Assembly (NCBI GenBank): GCA_934491515.1
Contig: CAKSTF010000002.1
Span: 62,001 to 126,000, forward strand
Length of the DNA stretch: 64,000 nucleotides
Source: an uncultured Eubacteriales bacterium
Lineage (GTDB): Bacteria > Bacillota > Clostridia > Oscillospirales > Acutalibacteraceae
Reading direction: 5' to 3'
In this document: one piece after another, positions 24,311 through 31,756 of the stretch
Numbering within the stretch: position 1 is the first letter of the stretch
How the letters are laid out: each line of letters begins with the position of its first letter
Notes under the pieces: generated by a model
What the model saw: only the letters and a program-made list of their open reading frames with translations
Told to the model about the DNA's origin: nothing
Databases searched by the model: none
Made by a program: the position numbers and the translations under genes

Positions 24311-26290
24311 TTACTTATTATCAATAAATTCAGCAGTGCTGGGGCCGTAAGTCTTTTTGATTCTGAAACCATTCAGGGGATTTTCAAAAGACTGTGTATA
24401 AGTGCAGGAATTTCCCGTAATCGTATAAACGGATTTTCCCGACTTTTTCGCATTGTCAAACGTAGCGGTAAATACATCGCCGTTTCCGCAGGTCATATTT
24501 TTTGCAACGTTGTTTTTGATAACAATATCTGTTTTAATATCGTTTGTTGAGTAATTGTTGCCCACGGTATTTATGGCAAGAAATCCTTCGGTGCGGTCGG
24601 CTGTGTTGTCGCTTACAATCACATTGCCGGCAATATCACTGATATTAAGCGCCGCTGCGGAAAGATTTATAAAATTGCAGCCTTTTACGGTCATATTGCG
24701 TACTCTTCCCGCCTTAACCGCGTAACGCACATTTTTAAAAGTGCAATTTTCAACTGTCAGACCGTTCAAATATGCGTTTGTTTCCTTTTCTTCAGTAATA
24801 GTGCCAGTTACCGTAACCTGTTTGTGCGAAATTGCGTCCTTATATTTTTCGGCAGACGCAGACATATCAAATGTGCAGTTTTTAAAGGTAACGCCCGAAA
24901 CACGCGACGCGCCGTTGGTCATACTGCTTTGACCGATACTTACCTGATCGGTAAAGGTAACGTCTTCAAATGTGACATTTTCCAAAGTAACTTTGGTTGC
25001 AGTGCTTGCCGATGTAAGTTTCAAGCCGTTAACGGCAACGCCGGCAGCCGATTTAAACGTAACGTCTTTAAGGGTTAAAGGCTCGGTGTTGTTAAGTATT
25101 ATGGGTTCGGTTGTGCTTTCGTTCAATACAATGGTATCGCCGGATTTTGCGGAAGTAACAGCCGTCGTTAATTCTTCGCTTGTTTTAACGCCCGTTCCCT
25201 TAACAACGGTGTACCAAACGTCGCCGTTCGATTTTGTTTCGGAAACAACGCAATAACCATCGGCTACAAAGTTGCCGCCTAAATTATCGTCGCCCTTTGA
25301 AGGATCGTAGTTAACAAACGTGCCGCCCTTTACGGTAATTGTGCCGGGATTGCTGTTATGCTGGTTAAGCACATAGTAAAAACCGTTCCATGCATAATCG
25401 GTCCAGAAAAATCCGCCTTCGATAATTACGGTACCGCCGCTGCAGAATATAACGGAGTTTCCTACGCCCGTAGCGTCTTTACCAACGGTGAAGGAGCCGT
25501 CTTTTATAGTAACGGTCGAACCTGCACCTACCGAAATACATTTGTTGTCGCCGCCTGAGCCGCCGTCATAATAACCGCCTTTTATGGTAACTTTGGTGCC
25601 CTGGCCGGTTACCTTAACCGCCGTATCGTTGGGGTTAAGCGCAACGCCGCCTTTGTTCAAAGTGTGGCTGCCGCTTGTAAAATCCTGCGTACCTTTATAA
25701 GCAGCGTCTTTATCGTACTGGTTACCGCGGCTGTCATTTTCAACCGTGTCCTGGGTAGCGTAAACGGTAACAGAAACACCGTCTATACTGAGGTTCTGAT
25801 ACTCATTACCGGCAGTTGTCTGCATTTTGCCTTTAATGGTAAAGGGAGCGCTTTCCTTATTCGGAAGCAAATACTCTTCGGCAAGGTTAATGTCAACGTC
25901 ATTGATTGTCCAGTCAATCACATCGTTTAACATTGCGTCGCCCTGAATACCGGTAATTTTGATTATGTACTTTAACGCAAGATTGCCCTTGTTTACAACG
26001 CGCAGCTGCGGCAATTCATAGGTACAACCGGGTTCCCATAGCACCTTTTCATTTGCGCCGCCCGCTTTCAGAAAATCGAGGGTTTTGCCTTCTGCGCTTT
26101 CCCACGTTGCGCCGCCGTCCTTTGACATTTCAAGCGCAACGTCAAGCGAACCCGACTGTATTCTGTTTACGGCAGTGCTTGCGCTGTCGGTAAACCACGC
26201 AAAAGTGGTGCCGATAAGCATTGCAACGCACAGAAACGTCGCCATGGCGCATGTAAACAATGCACGTTTTGTTGATTTGCTGTTTGTCAT
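24311..26290 (-). CDS. Large SipW-dependent TasA-like surface protein
   Basis: 659 residues, the longest of three paralogs. The conserved start (MTNSKSTKRALF..GTTFAWFTDSASTAVNRI) and KVLWEPGCTYELPQLRVVNKGNLALKY are followed by VTIKGGYYDGGSGG, VTIKDGSFTV, VIIEGGFFWTD, ITVKGGTFVNYDPS repeats, a DVWYTVVKG cap, and then a second parallel beta-helix region (VTLENVTFEDVTF, VTFKNCTFDM, LTVENCTFKNVRYAV). AGGAGGT precedes ATG. Probably an adhesin or fibre tip; ligand unknown. Confidence 0.82.
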   Translation of the reverse strand: MTNSKSTKRALFTCAMATFLCVAMLIGTTFAWFTDSASTAVNRIQSGSLDVALEMSKDGGATWESAEGKTLDFLKAGGANEKVLWEPGCTYELPQLRVVNKGNLALKYIIKITGIQGDAMLNDVIDWTINDVDINLAEEYLLPNKESAPFTIKGKMQTTAGNEYQNLSIDGVSVTVYATQDTVENDSRGNQYDKDAAYKGTQDFTSGSHTLNKGGVALNPNDTAVKVTGQGTKVTIKGGYYDGGSGGDNKCISVGAGSTVTIKDGSFTVGKDATGVGNSVIFCSGGTVIIEGGFFWTDYAWNGFYYVLNQHNSNPGTITVKGGTFVNYDPSKGDDNLGGNFVADGYCVVSETKSNGDVWYTVVKGTGVKTSEELTTAVTSAKSGDTIVLNESTTEPIILNNTEPLTLKDVTFKSAAGVAVNGLKLTSASTATKVTLENVTFEDVTFTDQVSIGQSSMTNGASRVSGVTFKNCTFDMSASAEKYKDAISHKQVTVTGTITEEKETNAYLNGLTVENCTFKNVRYAVKAGRVRNMTVKGCNFINLSAAALNISDIAGNVIVSDNTADRTEGFLAINTVGNNYSTNDIKTDIVIKNNVAKNMTCGNGDVFTATFDNAKKSGKSVYTITGNSCTYTQSFENPLNGFRIKKTYGPSTAEFIDNK

Positions 26291-26353
26291 TACACAAATA
26301 CCTCCTGATATAATCTCTTTAATGGCAAATATGTAAACACAGTCCCCGTGTGT

Positions 26354-27064
26354 TTATATCGTGGAATTATCGTCAAATCGGCAATCCTGCGGCGGCGTTT
26401 GCCCCGCATTTGCCATCTGCGCTTTCATTTGCAGCAGTTCCTGCATCATACGCTGGGTTTCCATACGGTCGGCTTCTATTTTATCTCTTTCCGCCTGCAG
26501 TTCTTTTTGCTGTTCCGCTTTATATTTACGAAACAGGTGTATACAACGTATCCCTTCTGTTAAAATAAGGAAAAGGAAAGGAATCAGAATGCAAACAATA
26601 TATCCCGGCGTGGTTTTAAGAAATTGGAAAAAGGTGCCCACTTTAGGAATGTGCTTACTGTATTTTCCAAGCACATATGGGTAGGTGACGATCGTTTCGT
26701 CATCCGTATCGGTAGTTGTTCCGTAGGTAACAAAACCCGGCTGACCGTTTGAATCAACAGTTAATTTGCGTATCTTATGGGTAACGGTTTCACCGTAATT
26801 TGCGGTGTTCTGCGAAGTATAGGCAATAATGTCGCCCTCTTTAAGCGTTTTCGGGTCGGTTTCCTTTATAAGAACAAGATCCCCTGCCTTAAAATCGGTC
26901 TTGCTCATAGAATCGGACAAAACAACAAAAGCCTTATAGCCGAAAAGATTTCTGTCGGCACGGTCAAAAGTGGAAACGGATATAACGGTGAATATCATCA
27001 TTCCGGCGGCAAGCGCCACCACCGCCCACACCAGTAAATTGCGGATTACTTTTAAAACTTTCAC
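26354..27064 (-). CDS. sipW: SipW-type signal peptidase I
   Basis: ER-type (Ser-His) signal peptidase, 236 residues. An N-terminal membrane segment (about 10-30), the catalytic Ser in VVLSDSMSKTDF (Ser about 52), GDLVLIKE, and THKIRKL, where His (about 96) replaces the Lys of bacterial Lep enzymes. A second membrane segment (about 152-170) is followed by a long coiled, charged C-terminal tail rich in Q/E/M, unusual in length. It should process the AWFT-type signals of the neighbouring proteins. Confidence 0.93.
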   Translation of the reverse strand: MKVLKVIRNLLVWAVVALAAGMMIFTVISVSTFDRADRNLFGYKAFVVLSDSMSKTDFKAGDLVLIKETDPKTLKEGDIIAYTSQNTANYGETVTHKIRKLTVDSNGQPGFVTYGTTTDTDDETIVTYPYVLGKYSKHIPKVGTFFQFLKTTPGYIVCILIPFLFLILTEGIRCIHLFRKYKAEQQKELQAERDKIEADRMETQRMMQELLQMKAQMANAGQTPPQDCRFDDNSTI

Positions 27065-27076
27065 GTCCGGAACTCC

Positions 27077-27301
27077 TTAACGTTTATTGTTCTCTGCGCA
27101 CATTTTAATAAGTTCGTTCAACTCGTCGTCTGATACAACTGTTTCATCGTCGTCCTTGCGGATGTATAAATCTACATAGCAGTCGCTGCACAATTGACCG
27201 CAACCTTCTATGTAATACATACGGTCATCTATCGGCACATCTTTTGCAATCCCCGTATCACGGCCGCAGCAAGCGCATTTTTCATTCTTTGTTTTCAACA
27301 T
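27077..27301 (-). CDS. Small cysteine-rich protein in the surface operon
   Basis: 74 residues with CACC, then CGQLCSDC, a pattern of paired cysteines suited to one zinc ribbon. The C terminus is acidic. Ribosome site GGAGGT. No secretion signal. It lies between sipW and a TasA-like gene, with 18 and 12-nt gaps, so it is co-transcribed. Function not recognised; a regulator or metallochaperone are guesses. Confidence 0.65.
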   Translation of the reverse strand: MLKTKNEKCACCGRDTGIAKDVPIDDRMYYIEGCGQLCSDCYVDLYIRKDDDETVVSDDELNELIKMCAENNKR

Positions 27302-27319
27302 TGCGCGACCTCCTTATGT

Positions 27320-27865
27320 TCAGCCGAACAACCTATTCGGGTTATTCTTGCTTTGCGTTGCTTCGGCGCACATATTAAACGAAAGATCAAGATTCTGCGT
27401 TTCATTCCCTGCGTATTCGGGATAGTGGAAAGATATGGTAAGATTCTTCTTCTGTCCTATTCCGAGCACGTCGTCCGCCGCTTTTACATTTATTTTGTTA
27501 AGTCGGCTTGCCGTACCCGAAAAAAGAGTCTTTTCGCCATCCTTTATCGTAACAACAAGCACGTCGGAAAGTCCGCCCGAAACATTTTCAAAATAAATTC
27601 GGTAGTATACGTCCCAAGTGCTGTTATTTTCAATAAAAAAGTTTTTAACAACCGTCATACCCGGCTCAAATATATACTCGTGCTCATCAATTACGGGCTT
27701 GCCGTCGTTTAAGTTTATTTCAACTTTGCCGGTGGTAAAAAGATTGTTTTCCACCGAAACGGTCGCGTAAACCAAAGCAAAGGTGGTTATTGCCACGCAA
27801 ACGGCAAGAACAACGATTGTAATGATACCGCCCGTCAGTTTTTTAGCGGTTTTTGAACTATGCAT
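27320..27865 (-). CDS. TasA/camelysin-like single-domain surface protein
   Basis: 181 residues: one N-terminal membrane segment (TGGIITIVVLAVCVAITTFALVYA), then a TasA-like beta domain with NNLFTTGKVEINLNDGKPV and YIFEPGMTVVKNFFIENNS. It lacks the full AWFTDSAS signal of the larger paralogs, so it may stay membrane-anchored or use a variant site. It overlaps the upstream gene by 8 nt. Confidence 0.75.
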   Translation of the reverse strand: MHSSKTAKKLTGGIITIVVLAVCVAITTFALVYATVSVENNLFTTGKVEINLNDGKPVIDEHEYIFEPGMTVVKNFFIENNSTWDVYYRIYFENVSGGLSDVLVVTIKDGEKTLFSGTASRLNKINVKAADDVLGIGQKKNLTISFHYPEYAGNETQNLDLSFNMCAEATQSKNNPNRLFG

Positions 27866-28658
27866 CTTTCCCGTCCTCCTTGCGTTTGCGGATTATAAAC
27901 AGGAAAAGCAGGGCACTGCCGCAGCAAACGGCAACTGTCGCCCATGGCACAGCCGAAGAGAAATCCCCTGTCATCGGAGAATCGTCAAGATTTCCGGTTT
28001 CCTCAACCCACCATTTAAAATCGGCGCATAAGTTTTTGTTTTGATATTCGTTGCCTACGTTTGTATCCAGGTACGCGGTAACCTCGTAATACAGTTCCTC
28101 AAGCGCCTGATCGCGCGACTGCAATTTGTGCGTAACACTTTCCGGCATATCTGCAATTACGCCGTCATAAAGCGTTTCGCCCGTAGTAAGCAGTTTTACG
28201 CGCACTTTAAGCACCTCGGCCAACTTTTCAAAGCCGGGGCGCACGGTTGCTTTATAATGTACCGTAACTTTATCGTGATAGGAAACCCGAACGCGGAAAT
28301 ACTTTGTTATGCTGTCGCCGGGGAACATATTTTCAACCTTAAACGCTGTGTTTTCTTCCGGCTGTCTGTTGTACAGTTCGATTGACGCAGCCTTTTCGGC
28401 CTTTTCGGACGTGGCAGCGCCCGTTTCCGCGGCAACGGTTTTGTTCTCCGTTTTGGCAGAATCGGTATTTTTCTCATCGCCGTCCGATTTTTTTGAATCG
28501 CCCGACGGAGTAATAAGGTTATCCGGTACGGTTACGGCAGCAGGATCACCATTTGCAAGTTTGTTGTACAAAAGCGTGCCGCCGAGCGCCAGCAAACTGA
28601 GGCAGAGCAGAACAGCCAAAACAACAATAACAACTTTAATTTTCTTTTTTTGTTTCAC
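27858..28658 (-). CDS. Cell-wall-anchored surface protein, first gene of operon
   Basis: 266 residues. An N-terminal signal/anchor (about 7-30), a Lys/Asp/Thr-rich linker, a beta domain with NMFPGDSITKYFRVRVSYHDKVTVHY like the TasA-family core, and a C-terminal SPMTGDFSS, hydrophobic stretch, RKRKEDGKDA, which looks like a variant sortase sorting signal. The GTG start at 28658 has GAAGTGAG nearby; the start call is moderate. This is the promoter-proximal gene facing the recombinase switch. Confidence 0.75.
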   Translation of the reverse strand: MKQKKKIKVVIVVLAVLLCLSLLALGGTLLYNKLANGDPAAVTVPDNLITPSGDSKKSDGDEKNTDSAKTENKTVAAETGAATSEKAEKAASIELYNRQPEENTAFKVENMFPGDSITKYFRVRVSYHDKVTVHYKATVRPGFEKLAEVLKVRVKLLTTGETLYDGVIADMPESVTHKLQSRDQALEELYYEVTAYLDTNVGNEYQNKNLCADFKWWVEETGNLDDSPMTGDFSSAVPWATVAVCCGSALLFLFIIRKRKEDGKDA

Positions 28659-28751
28659 TCAAACTCACTTCTTTGACGTAAAATATCAACCCGCGCGGTG
28701 CATAATTTAAACATATCGGGAAATAATAACGATATCCGCTTTAATTTAACT

Positions 28752-28780
28752 TTTATAATACGGAATTTTATTTGCCGCAA
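28752..28780 (-). promoter_or_regulatory. Weak promoter candidate outside the invertible segment
   Basis: TTGCGG (28775-28780), 17-nt spacer, TATAAA (28752-28757), reading into the surface operon. The -10 is 5 of 6 but the -35 is poor. If active, it would give basal expression regardless of the switch. Confidence 0.35.
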
Positions 28781-28781
28781 T

Positions 28782-28804
28782 TTTCGCAGAGTTTATCACT
28801 CTGT
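28782..28804 (-). repeat. Left inverted repeat of recombinase switch
   Basis: A 23-bp sequence with core CAGAGT-GATAA-ACTCTG, identical over all 23 bases to 30281-30303 in opposite orientation. The core is a 6-bp dyad with a 5-nt spacer, the form of a tyrosine-recombinase crossover site. It lies about 124 bp upstream of the surface operon. Confidence 0.9.
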
Positions 28805-28887
28805 TAAAAAAACCGATAAAACGCCGCTGCAAAGCAGATTTTTAATTGCCGTACCTGCGTATGACACATTTTTCTGACTGCTTATAC

Positions 28888-30003
28888 TCAGATTGCAAGA
28901 GCCGACAGTTTGTCCATATTTATGCGCTTTTGTTCCATTGATGAATGAACATATCTGTTTAGAGTAATAGAAGTATTGGCATGTCCTAAAACTTCGGAAA
29001 GCGATTTTATCTCGAAACCTGCTTCAACTGCTCTTGTTGCAAAAGTATGGCGGAACGTGTGAGCATGCACGCCTTTAAGTCCGCATTCTTCCGTATATTT
29101 TTTTATGCGGTACTGCAGCGTTCTCGGTTCCATATAGCGTTCCGTTCCCGTTAATACATAGTTATTTTTGTTTTTACATTCAAACCGACTGCACAAATCG
29201 GAAATATAATCGGTAATCGGTATCTTACGAAGTGATGTATCGCTTTTTGGAGAGCCGATTATTATTTTTGTCTTTTGTGCGGAATCGGCGTCTGTGTTTT
29301 GCAGCCTTTGCATGGTTGTTTTTACGGATATAATCTTTTCTTTTGTATCTATATCCGACCACTTAAGCGCGCACGTTTCTCCTATGCGAAGTCCCGTGAG
29401 CAGCATAAGCAGAACTCCGAATTTACAGGTATCCGTATCCTGCAGAAGATATACGGCAAATCGCTTTTGTTCATCGCGTGAAAGCACACGCATTTCTTTA
29501 CGGCCCCCTTTGGGGTAGCAGATCTCAATTTTCGGGAATATTCCCGAAAATTGTTCCGCGGTATATTTAAAAATACTTTGCAGTATAACCAAAACGTCGC
29601 GGACGGTCTTTTGTGACAGACCGTCGTGTAGCAGCAATTCCGATGAAAAGGCATTTACGGTTGCCGTGGTTATTCCAAGCGGAAAATAACCGCCGAGTTT
29701 CGGTTTAATACGGTTTTTAACTATATGGCTGTACTTTATATAAGTGGATTCCCGTATTTTGCTTTTCCGATTTTCCAGCCATTCATCACAAAAGTAGGAA
29801 AAACGATGTTTTGTTGCGGTATCGGGTGGTGGAGTTCCGGTAGCGATTGCGGTTTTGAATTTTTCCACCTTTTCTTTTGCTTCTTTGTAGGTTTTTCCGT
29901 AGCAAAATCCGTATTTAATCTTGCCGGACAATTCATGACCTTTAACGTACCTTGCCTCCCAGCGTCCGTCCTTTCGTTTAAAAATATTTTCGCCTTTTTT
30001 CAT
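28888..30003 (-). CDS. Tyrosine site-specific recombinase
   Basis: 371 residues. An N-terminal arm-binding region (KRKDGRWEARYVKGHELSGKIKY), a core-binding domain (about 65-170) and a catalytic domain with Arg 206 (TGLRIGE), Lys 253 region, His 315-Arg 318 (HAHTFRHTF), His 341 (LGHANTSI) and nucleophile Tyr 351 (NRYVH). All catalytic residues are present, so it should be active. Both ends of the gene lie within the flanking inverted repeats. No other phage or ICE genes are nearby, which argues for a resident invertase rather than a prophage integrase. Confidence 0.95.
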   Translation of the reverse strand: MKKGENIFKRKDGRWEARYVKGHELSGKIKYGFCYGKTYKEAKEKVEKFKTAIATGTPPPDTATKHRFSYFCDEWLENRKSKIRESTYIKYSHIVKNRIKPKLGGYFPLGITTATVNAFSSELLLHDGLSQKTVRDVLVILQSIFKYTAEQFSGIFPKIEICYPKGGRKEMRVLSRDEQKRFAVYLLQDTDTCKFGVLLMLLTGLRIGETCALKWSDIDTKEKIISVKTTMQRLQNTDADSAQKTKIIIGSPKSDTSLRKIPITDYISDLCSRFECKNKNNYVLTGTERYMEPRTLQYRIKKYTEECGLKGVHAHTFRHTFATRAVEAGFEIKSLSEVLGHANTSITLNRYVHSSMEQKRINMDKLSALAI

Positions 30004-30223
30004 AATGTATTACCTCCGAAAAATGAAATTACGCCGATTCCGGCGTTATTTTATTTTAGCGAAAAGGCGGTACAATCGGCTGTACAATGCCTTTTCTCCT
30101 GCAGCAAAAAACCGACTGCGGCAGTGACTGTTAATAGCAGTGCCGAAAAGCACTTTTTTGAACGGCTGCATACTTTTTAGTTCACTTGTTTTAAATAAAA
30201 CTCTTAAAAGCGCAAATAGGGTC

Positions 30224-30251
30224 TTGTATTTTTCTGCAAATGTGCTATAAT
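30224..30251 (+). promoter_or_regulatory. Outward extended -10 promoter at right end of invertible segment
   Basis: TGCTATAAT with TATAAT at 30246-30251 and TTGTAT (30224-30229) 16 nt upstream. CTTGTAT (30223-30229) and ATACAAG (30252-30258) form an inverted repeat around it and could be an operator. It lies about 30 nt inside the right repeat. Confidence 0.75.
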
Positions 30252-30273
30252 ATACAAGCATACTGAGTATTTT

Positions 30274-30310
30274 AAGTTTCACAGAGTGATAAACTCTGCG
30301 AAACTTTTTT
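30274..30310 (+). terminator. Terminator formed over the right recombination site
   Basis: AAGTTTCACAGAGT-GATAA-ACTCTGCGAAACTT gives a 13-pair stem with one mismatch, followed by TTTT. The right inverted repeat supplies the stem. At the left site the flanking bases are ATTGCGG, so no U-run exists there. Confidence 0.7.
30281..30303 (+). repeat. Right inverted repeat of recombinase switch
   Basis: Identical in inverse orientation to 28782-28804. Flanking bases differ, which shows the identity is not part of a larger duplication. Confidence 0.9.
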
Positions 30311-30318
30311 GGTGTTTT

Positions 30319-30378
30319 ATGAGTAATCTAAGGCGAAAATATAAAACCCCCCGAAAAGCGACAGATAATAATCTGTAA
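30319..30378 (+). CDS. Short ORF downstream of the outward promoter
   Basis: MSNLRRKYKTPRKATDNNL, 19 residues, basic, with GGTG four nt upstream of the ATG. It overlaps the following terminator stem. It would be transcribed only when the invertible promoter is in the present orientation. May be chance. Confidence 0.25.
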   Translation: MSNLRRKYKTPRKATDNNL

Positions 30379-30400
30379 CTTTTTCAGGGGGTTTATTTTT
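30343..30400. terminator. Bidirectional terminator right of the switch
   Basis: AAACCCCCCGAAAAG (30344-30358) / CTTTTTCAGGGGGTTT (30379-30394) with an inner ACAGAT/ATCTGT hairpin and TATTTTTG after it. It stops transcription leaving the segment to the right. Confidence 0.85.
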
Positions 30401-30467
30401 GTTATTCCGACAACCGTTCACGCGCGGCTGTCTTTTTTATTTCTGCGGTTTTACAGGGCAAAAAAAT

Positions 30468-30498
30468 AAAGCACCGAACGGTTTTCGTTCGGTGCTTT
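30468..30498 (-). terminator. Terminator of the 303-residue membrane protein gene
   Basis: AAAGCACCGAACG / CGTTCGGTGCTTT, 13-bp stem, loop of 5, then TTTATTTTTTTG-type tail on the minus strand. Confidence 0.9.
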
Positions 30499-30508
30499 TG
30501 CTCTATAT

Positions 30509-31420
30509 TCAGTTTTCTTCGGTCTGTGTTTCTTTTGAATCGGCATCTTTTTCTGCTGTTTCTTCAAGAGTTTTTATTTCTTCAAGCACTTGTGTTGCTT
30601 TATCACAGTCCTTTTGTGAAAATGTATTTGCAGCATTTTCATTCCTCAAATCAAGCGTTTTTTCAAGGGCGACAAGCGCCTCATTTTTATCATCAACCTT
30701 AAGCGTGCCCGTTTCTATTTTTGAAATAAGACTTTTTACCTTGATTTCGCCGTTTTCGTTTAATTTGCCTTCCTTTATCTGATTTTCAAGGTGCGCAAGC
30801 GATATCTGTTCGGTATTAAATACAAGATTTTTATAACTCACCGCCATACACGCCGTTACAACACTTAAAACTACCACAGCGGTACCGAGTACACCAATAA
30901 GGGGCGTTGTTATTTTTTTGGCGTCAGTTTCAAAGCCCGGTTCTTTTTTCAGTACAAATGCGAAAAGGATTTCGATAAATGAAAGCAGCGCGATAAGCGC
31001 GTAAACGGCAAGTTGGAACTTCCAGGTGGTTCCGGTACGGAAAATATCAATAAGCGCAAATGTTAAAACCCCTGCAACTCCGTAAACTGCGCCGTAAAAG
31101 GAAACCGCGGCGCTTCTACGCTTTATCGCAAACAGTATCATTCCGAAAATTCCGCCAAGAATCATAATAACGGGCGCAAATACAAACTTGTTTAAATTTA
31201 TTTTGCTGCCGTCGGTCACAAAAGCTTTTACCGCAGTTTCTTTTGATAAAAAGTTCTGAAGTTCCGCGTTTTCATGCGGGAAACCGATAAGATTATGTAT
31301 GGACGCTACTCCGCCGTCAAATTTCCAGAAAACGGAATAGTAACATACAACCGCAGTAAACATAAGCAAAATACATACAAAGTTAATAACGCTGTTTAAG
31401 GTCACCCTTGTGTTTTTCAT
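30509..31420 (-). CDS. Four-TM membrane protein of unknown function
   Basis: 303 residues. Hydrophobic segments near residues 8-28, 80-98, 108-127, 135-157 and 175-195, an external loop with SKETAVKAFVTDGSKINLN, and a C-terminal alpha-helical, acidic, Glu-rich tail ending EKDADSKETQTEEN. GGGAGA precedes ATG 31420. It is divergent from an RHH regulator with which it shares upstream DNA; that protein may control it. Family not recognised. Confidence 0.7.
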   Translation of the reverse strand: MKNTRVTLNSVINFVCILLMFTAVVCYYSVFWKFDGGVASIHNLIGFPHENAELQNFLSKETAVKAFVTDGSKINLNKFVFAPVIMILGGIFGMILFAIKRRSAAVSFYGAVYGVAGVLTFALIDIFRTGTTWKFQLAVYALIALLSFIEILFAFVLKKEPGFETDAKKITTPLIGVLGTAVVVLSVVTACMAVSYKNLVFNTEQISLAHLENQIKEGKLNENGEIKVKSLISKIETGTLKVDDKNEALVALEKTLDLRNENAANTFSQKDCDKATQVLEEIKTLEETAEKDADSKETQTEEN

Positions 31421-31439
31421 AACGACATTTCTCCCTTTC

Positions 31440-31474
31440 GATATCTATTTGTATTCTTTTTTTGATATCTATTT
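31440..31474. repeat. Direct repeat pair, candidate operator
   Basis: GATATCTATTT at 31440-31450 and 31464-31474, 24 nt apart (start to start), lie between the membrane-protein gene and the RHH gene. RHH proteins commonly bind short repeated sites, so this may be its operator. Confidence 0.45.
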
Positions 31475-31531
31475 TTGAATATATTATTAGTTTAACATAT
31501 GGGATACAATAATGTCAAGAGGTGTTTTATC

Positions 31532-31699
31532 ATGGAAATGTTTGTACCAAAAAAGTCCGATAAAGAAGTAATATCGGTACGTCTGTCGGCTCAACTTTTA
31601 AATTCTGTTGATGAACACGCCGAAAAATACAAGATAAGCAGGAACGAACTGATAAATCAATGTCTGCAATTCGCACTTGACCACATTGAAGAAAAGTAA
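31532..31699 (+). CDS. Ribbon-helix-helix (CopG/Arc-type) protein
   Basis: 55 residues beginning MEMFVPKKSDKEVISVRLSA. The beta strand EVISVRLS, helix A LLNSVDEHAEKY and helix B SRNELINQCLQFALDHI match the RHH fold (PF01402). Start ATG 31532 after AAGAGGTG. Likely a DNA-binding autoregulator or antitoxin-like protein; no toxin gene is adjacent. Confidence 0.85.
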   Translation: MEMFVPKKSDKEVISVRLSAQLLNSVDEHAEKYKISRNELINQCLQFALDHIEEK

Positions 31700-31711
31700 C
31701 CGCAAAAAAAT

Positions 31712-31743
31712 ATCCCGACCGTACTTTTAAGTACAGTCGGGAT
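31712..31743. terminator. Bidirectional terminator between RHH gene and GH13 gene
   Basis: ATCCCGACCGTACTT / AAGTACAGTCGGGAT with one mismatch; A/T-rich flanks give U-runs both ways. Confidence 0.9.
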
Positions 31744-31756
31744 TTTCTTATTTTAC

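Larger units (their letters stand above)
28782..30303. mobile_element. Predicted invertible DNA segment (inverton)
   Basis: The 1.5-kb segment between the 23-bp inverted repeats contains the recombinase gene and, at its right end, an outward promoter with TG-C-TATAAT. In the present orientation the promoter reads to the right, away from the surface operon. Recombination between inverted sites would flip it toward gene 27858-28658. This arrangement is that of recombinase-controlled phase variation; inversion itself is inferred. Confidence 0.75.

Noticed and set aside
28888..30003. Prophage or ICE integration module
   Set aside because: No excisionase, relaxase, structural or replication genes are nearby, and the flanking repeats are inverted, not direct as for integration.
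30046..30282. 78-residue minus-strand frame upstream of the recombinase
   Set aside because: GTG start inside the recombination site, no ribosome site, no recognisable domain.
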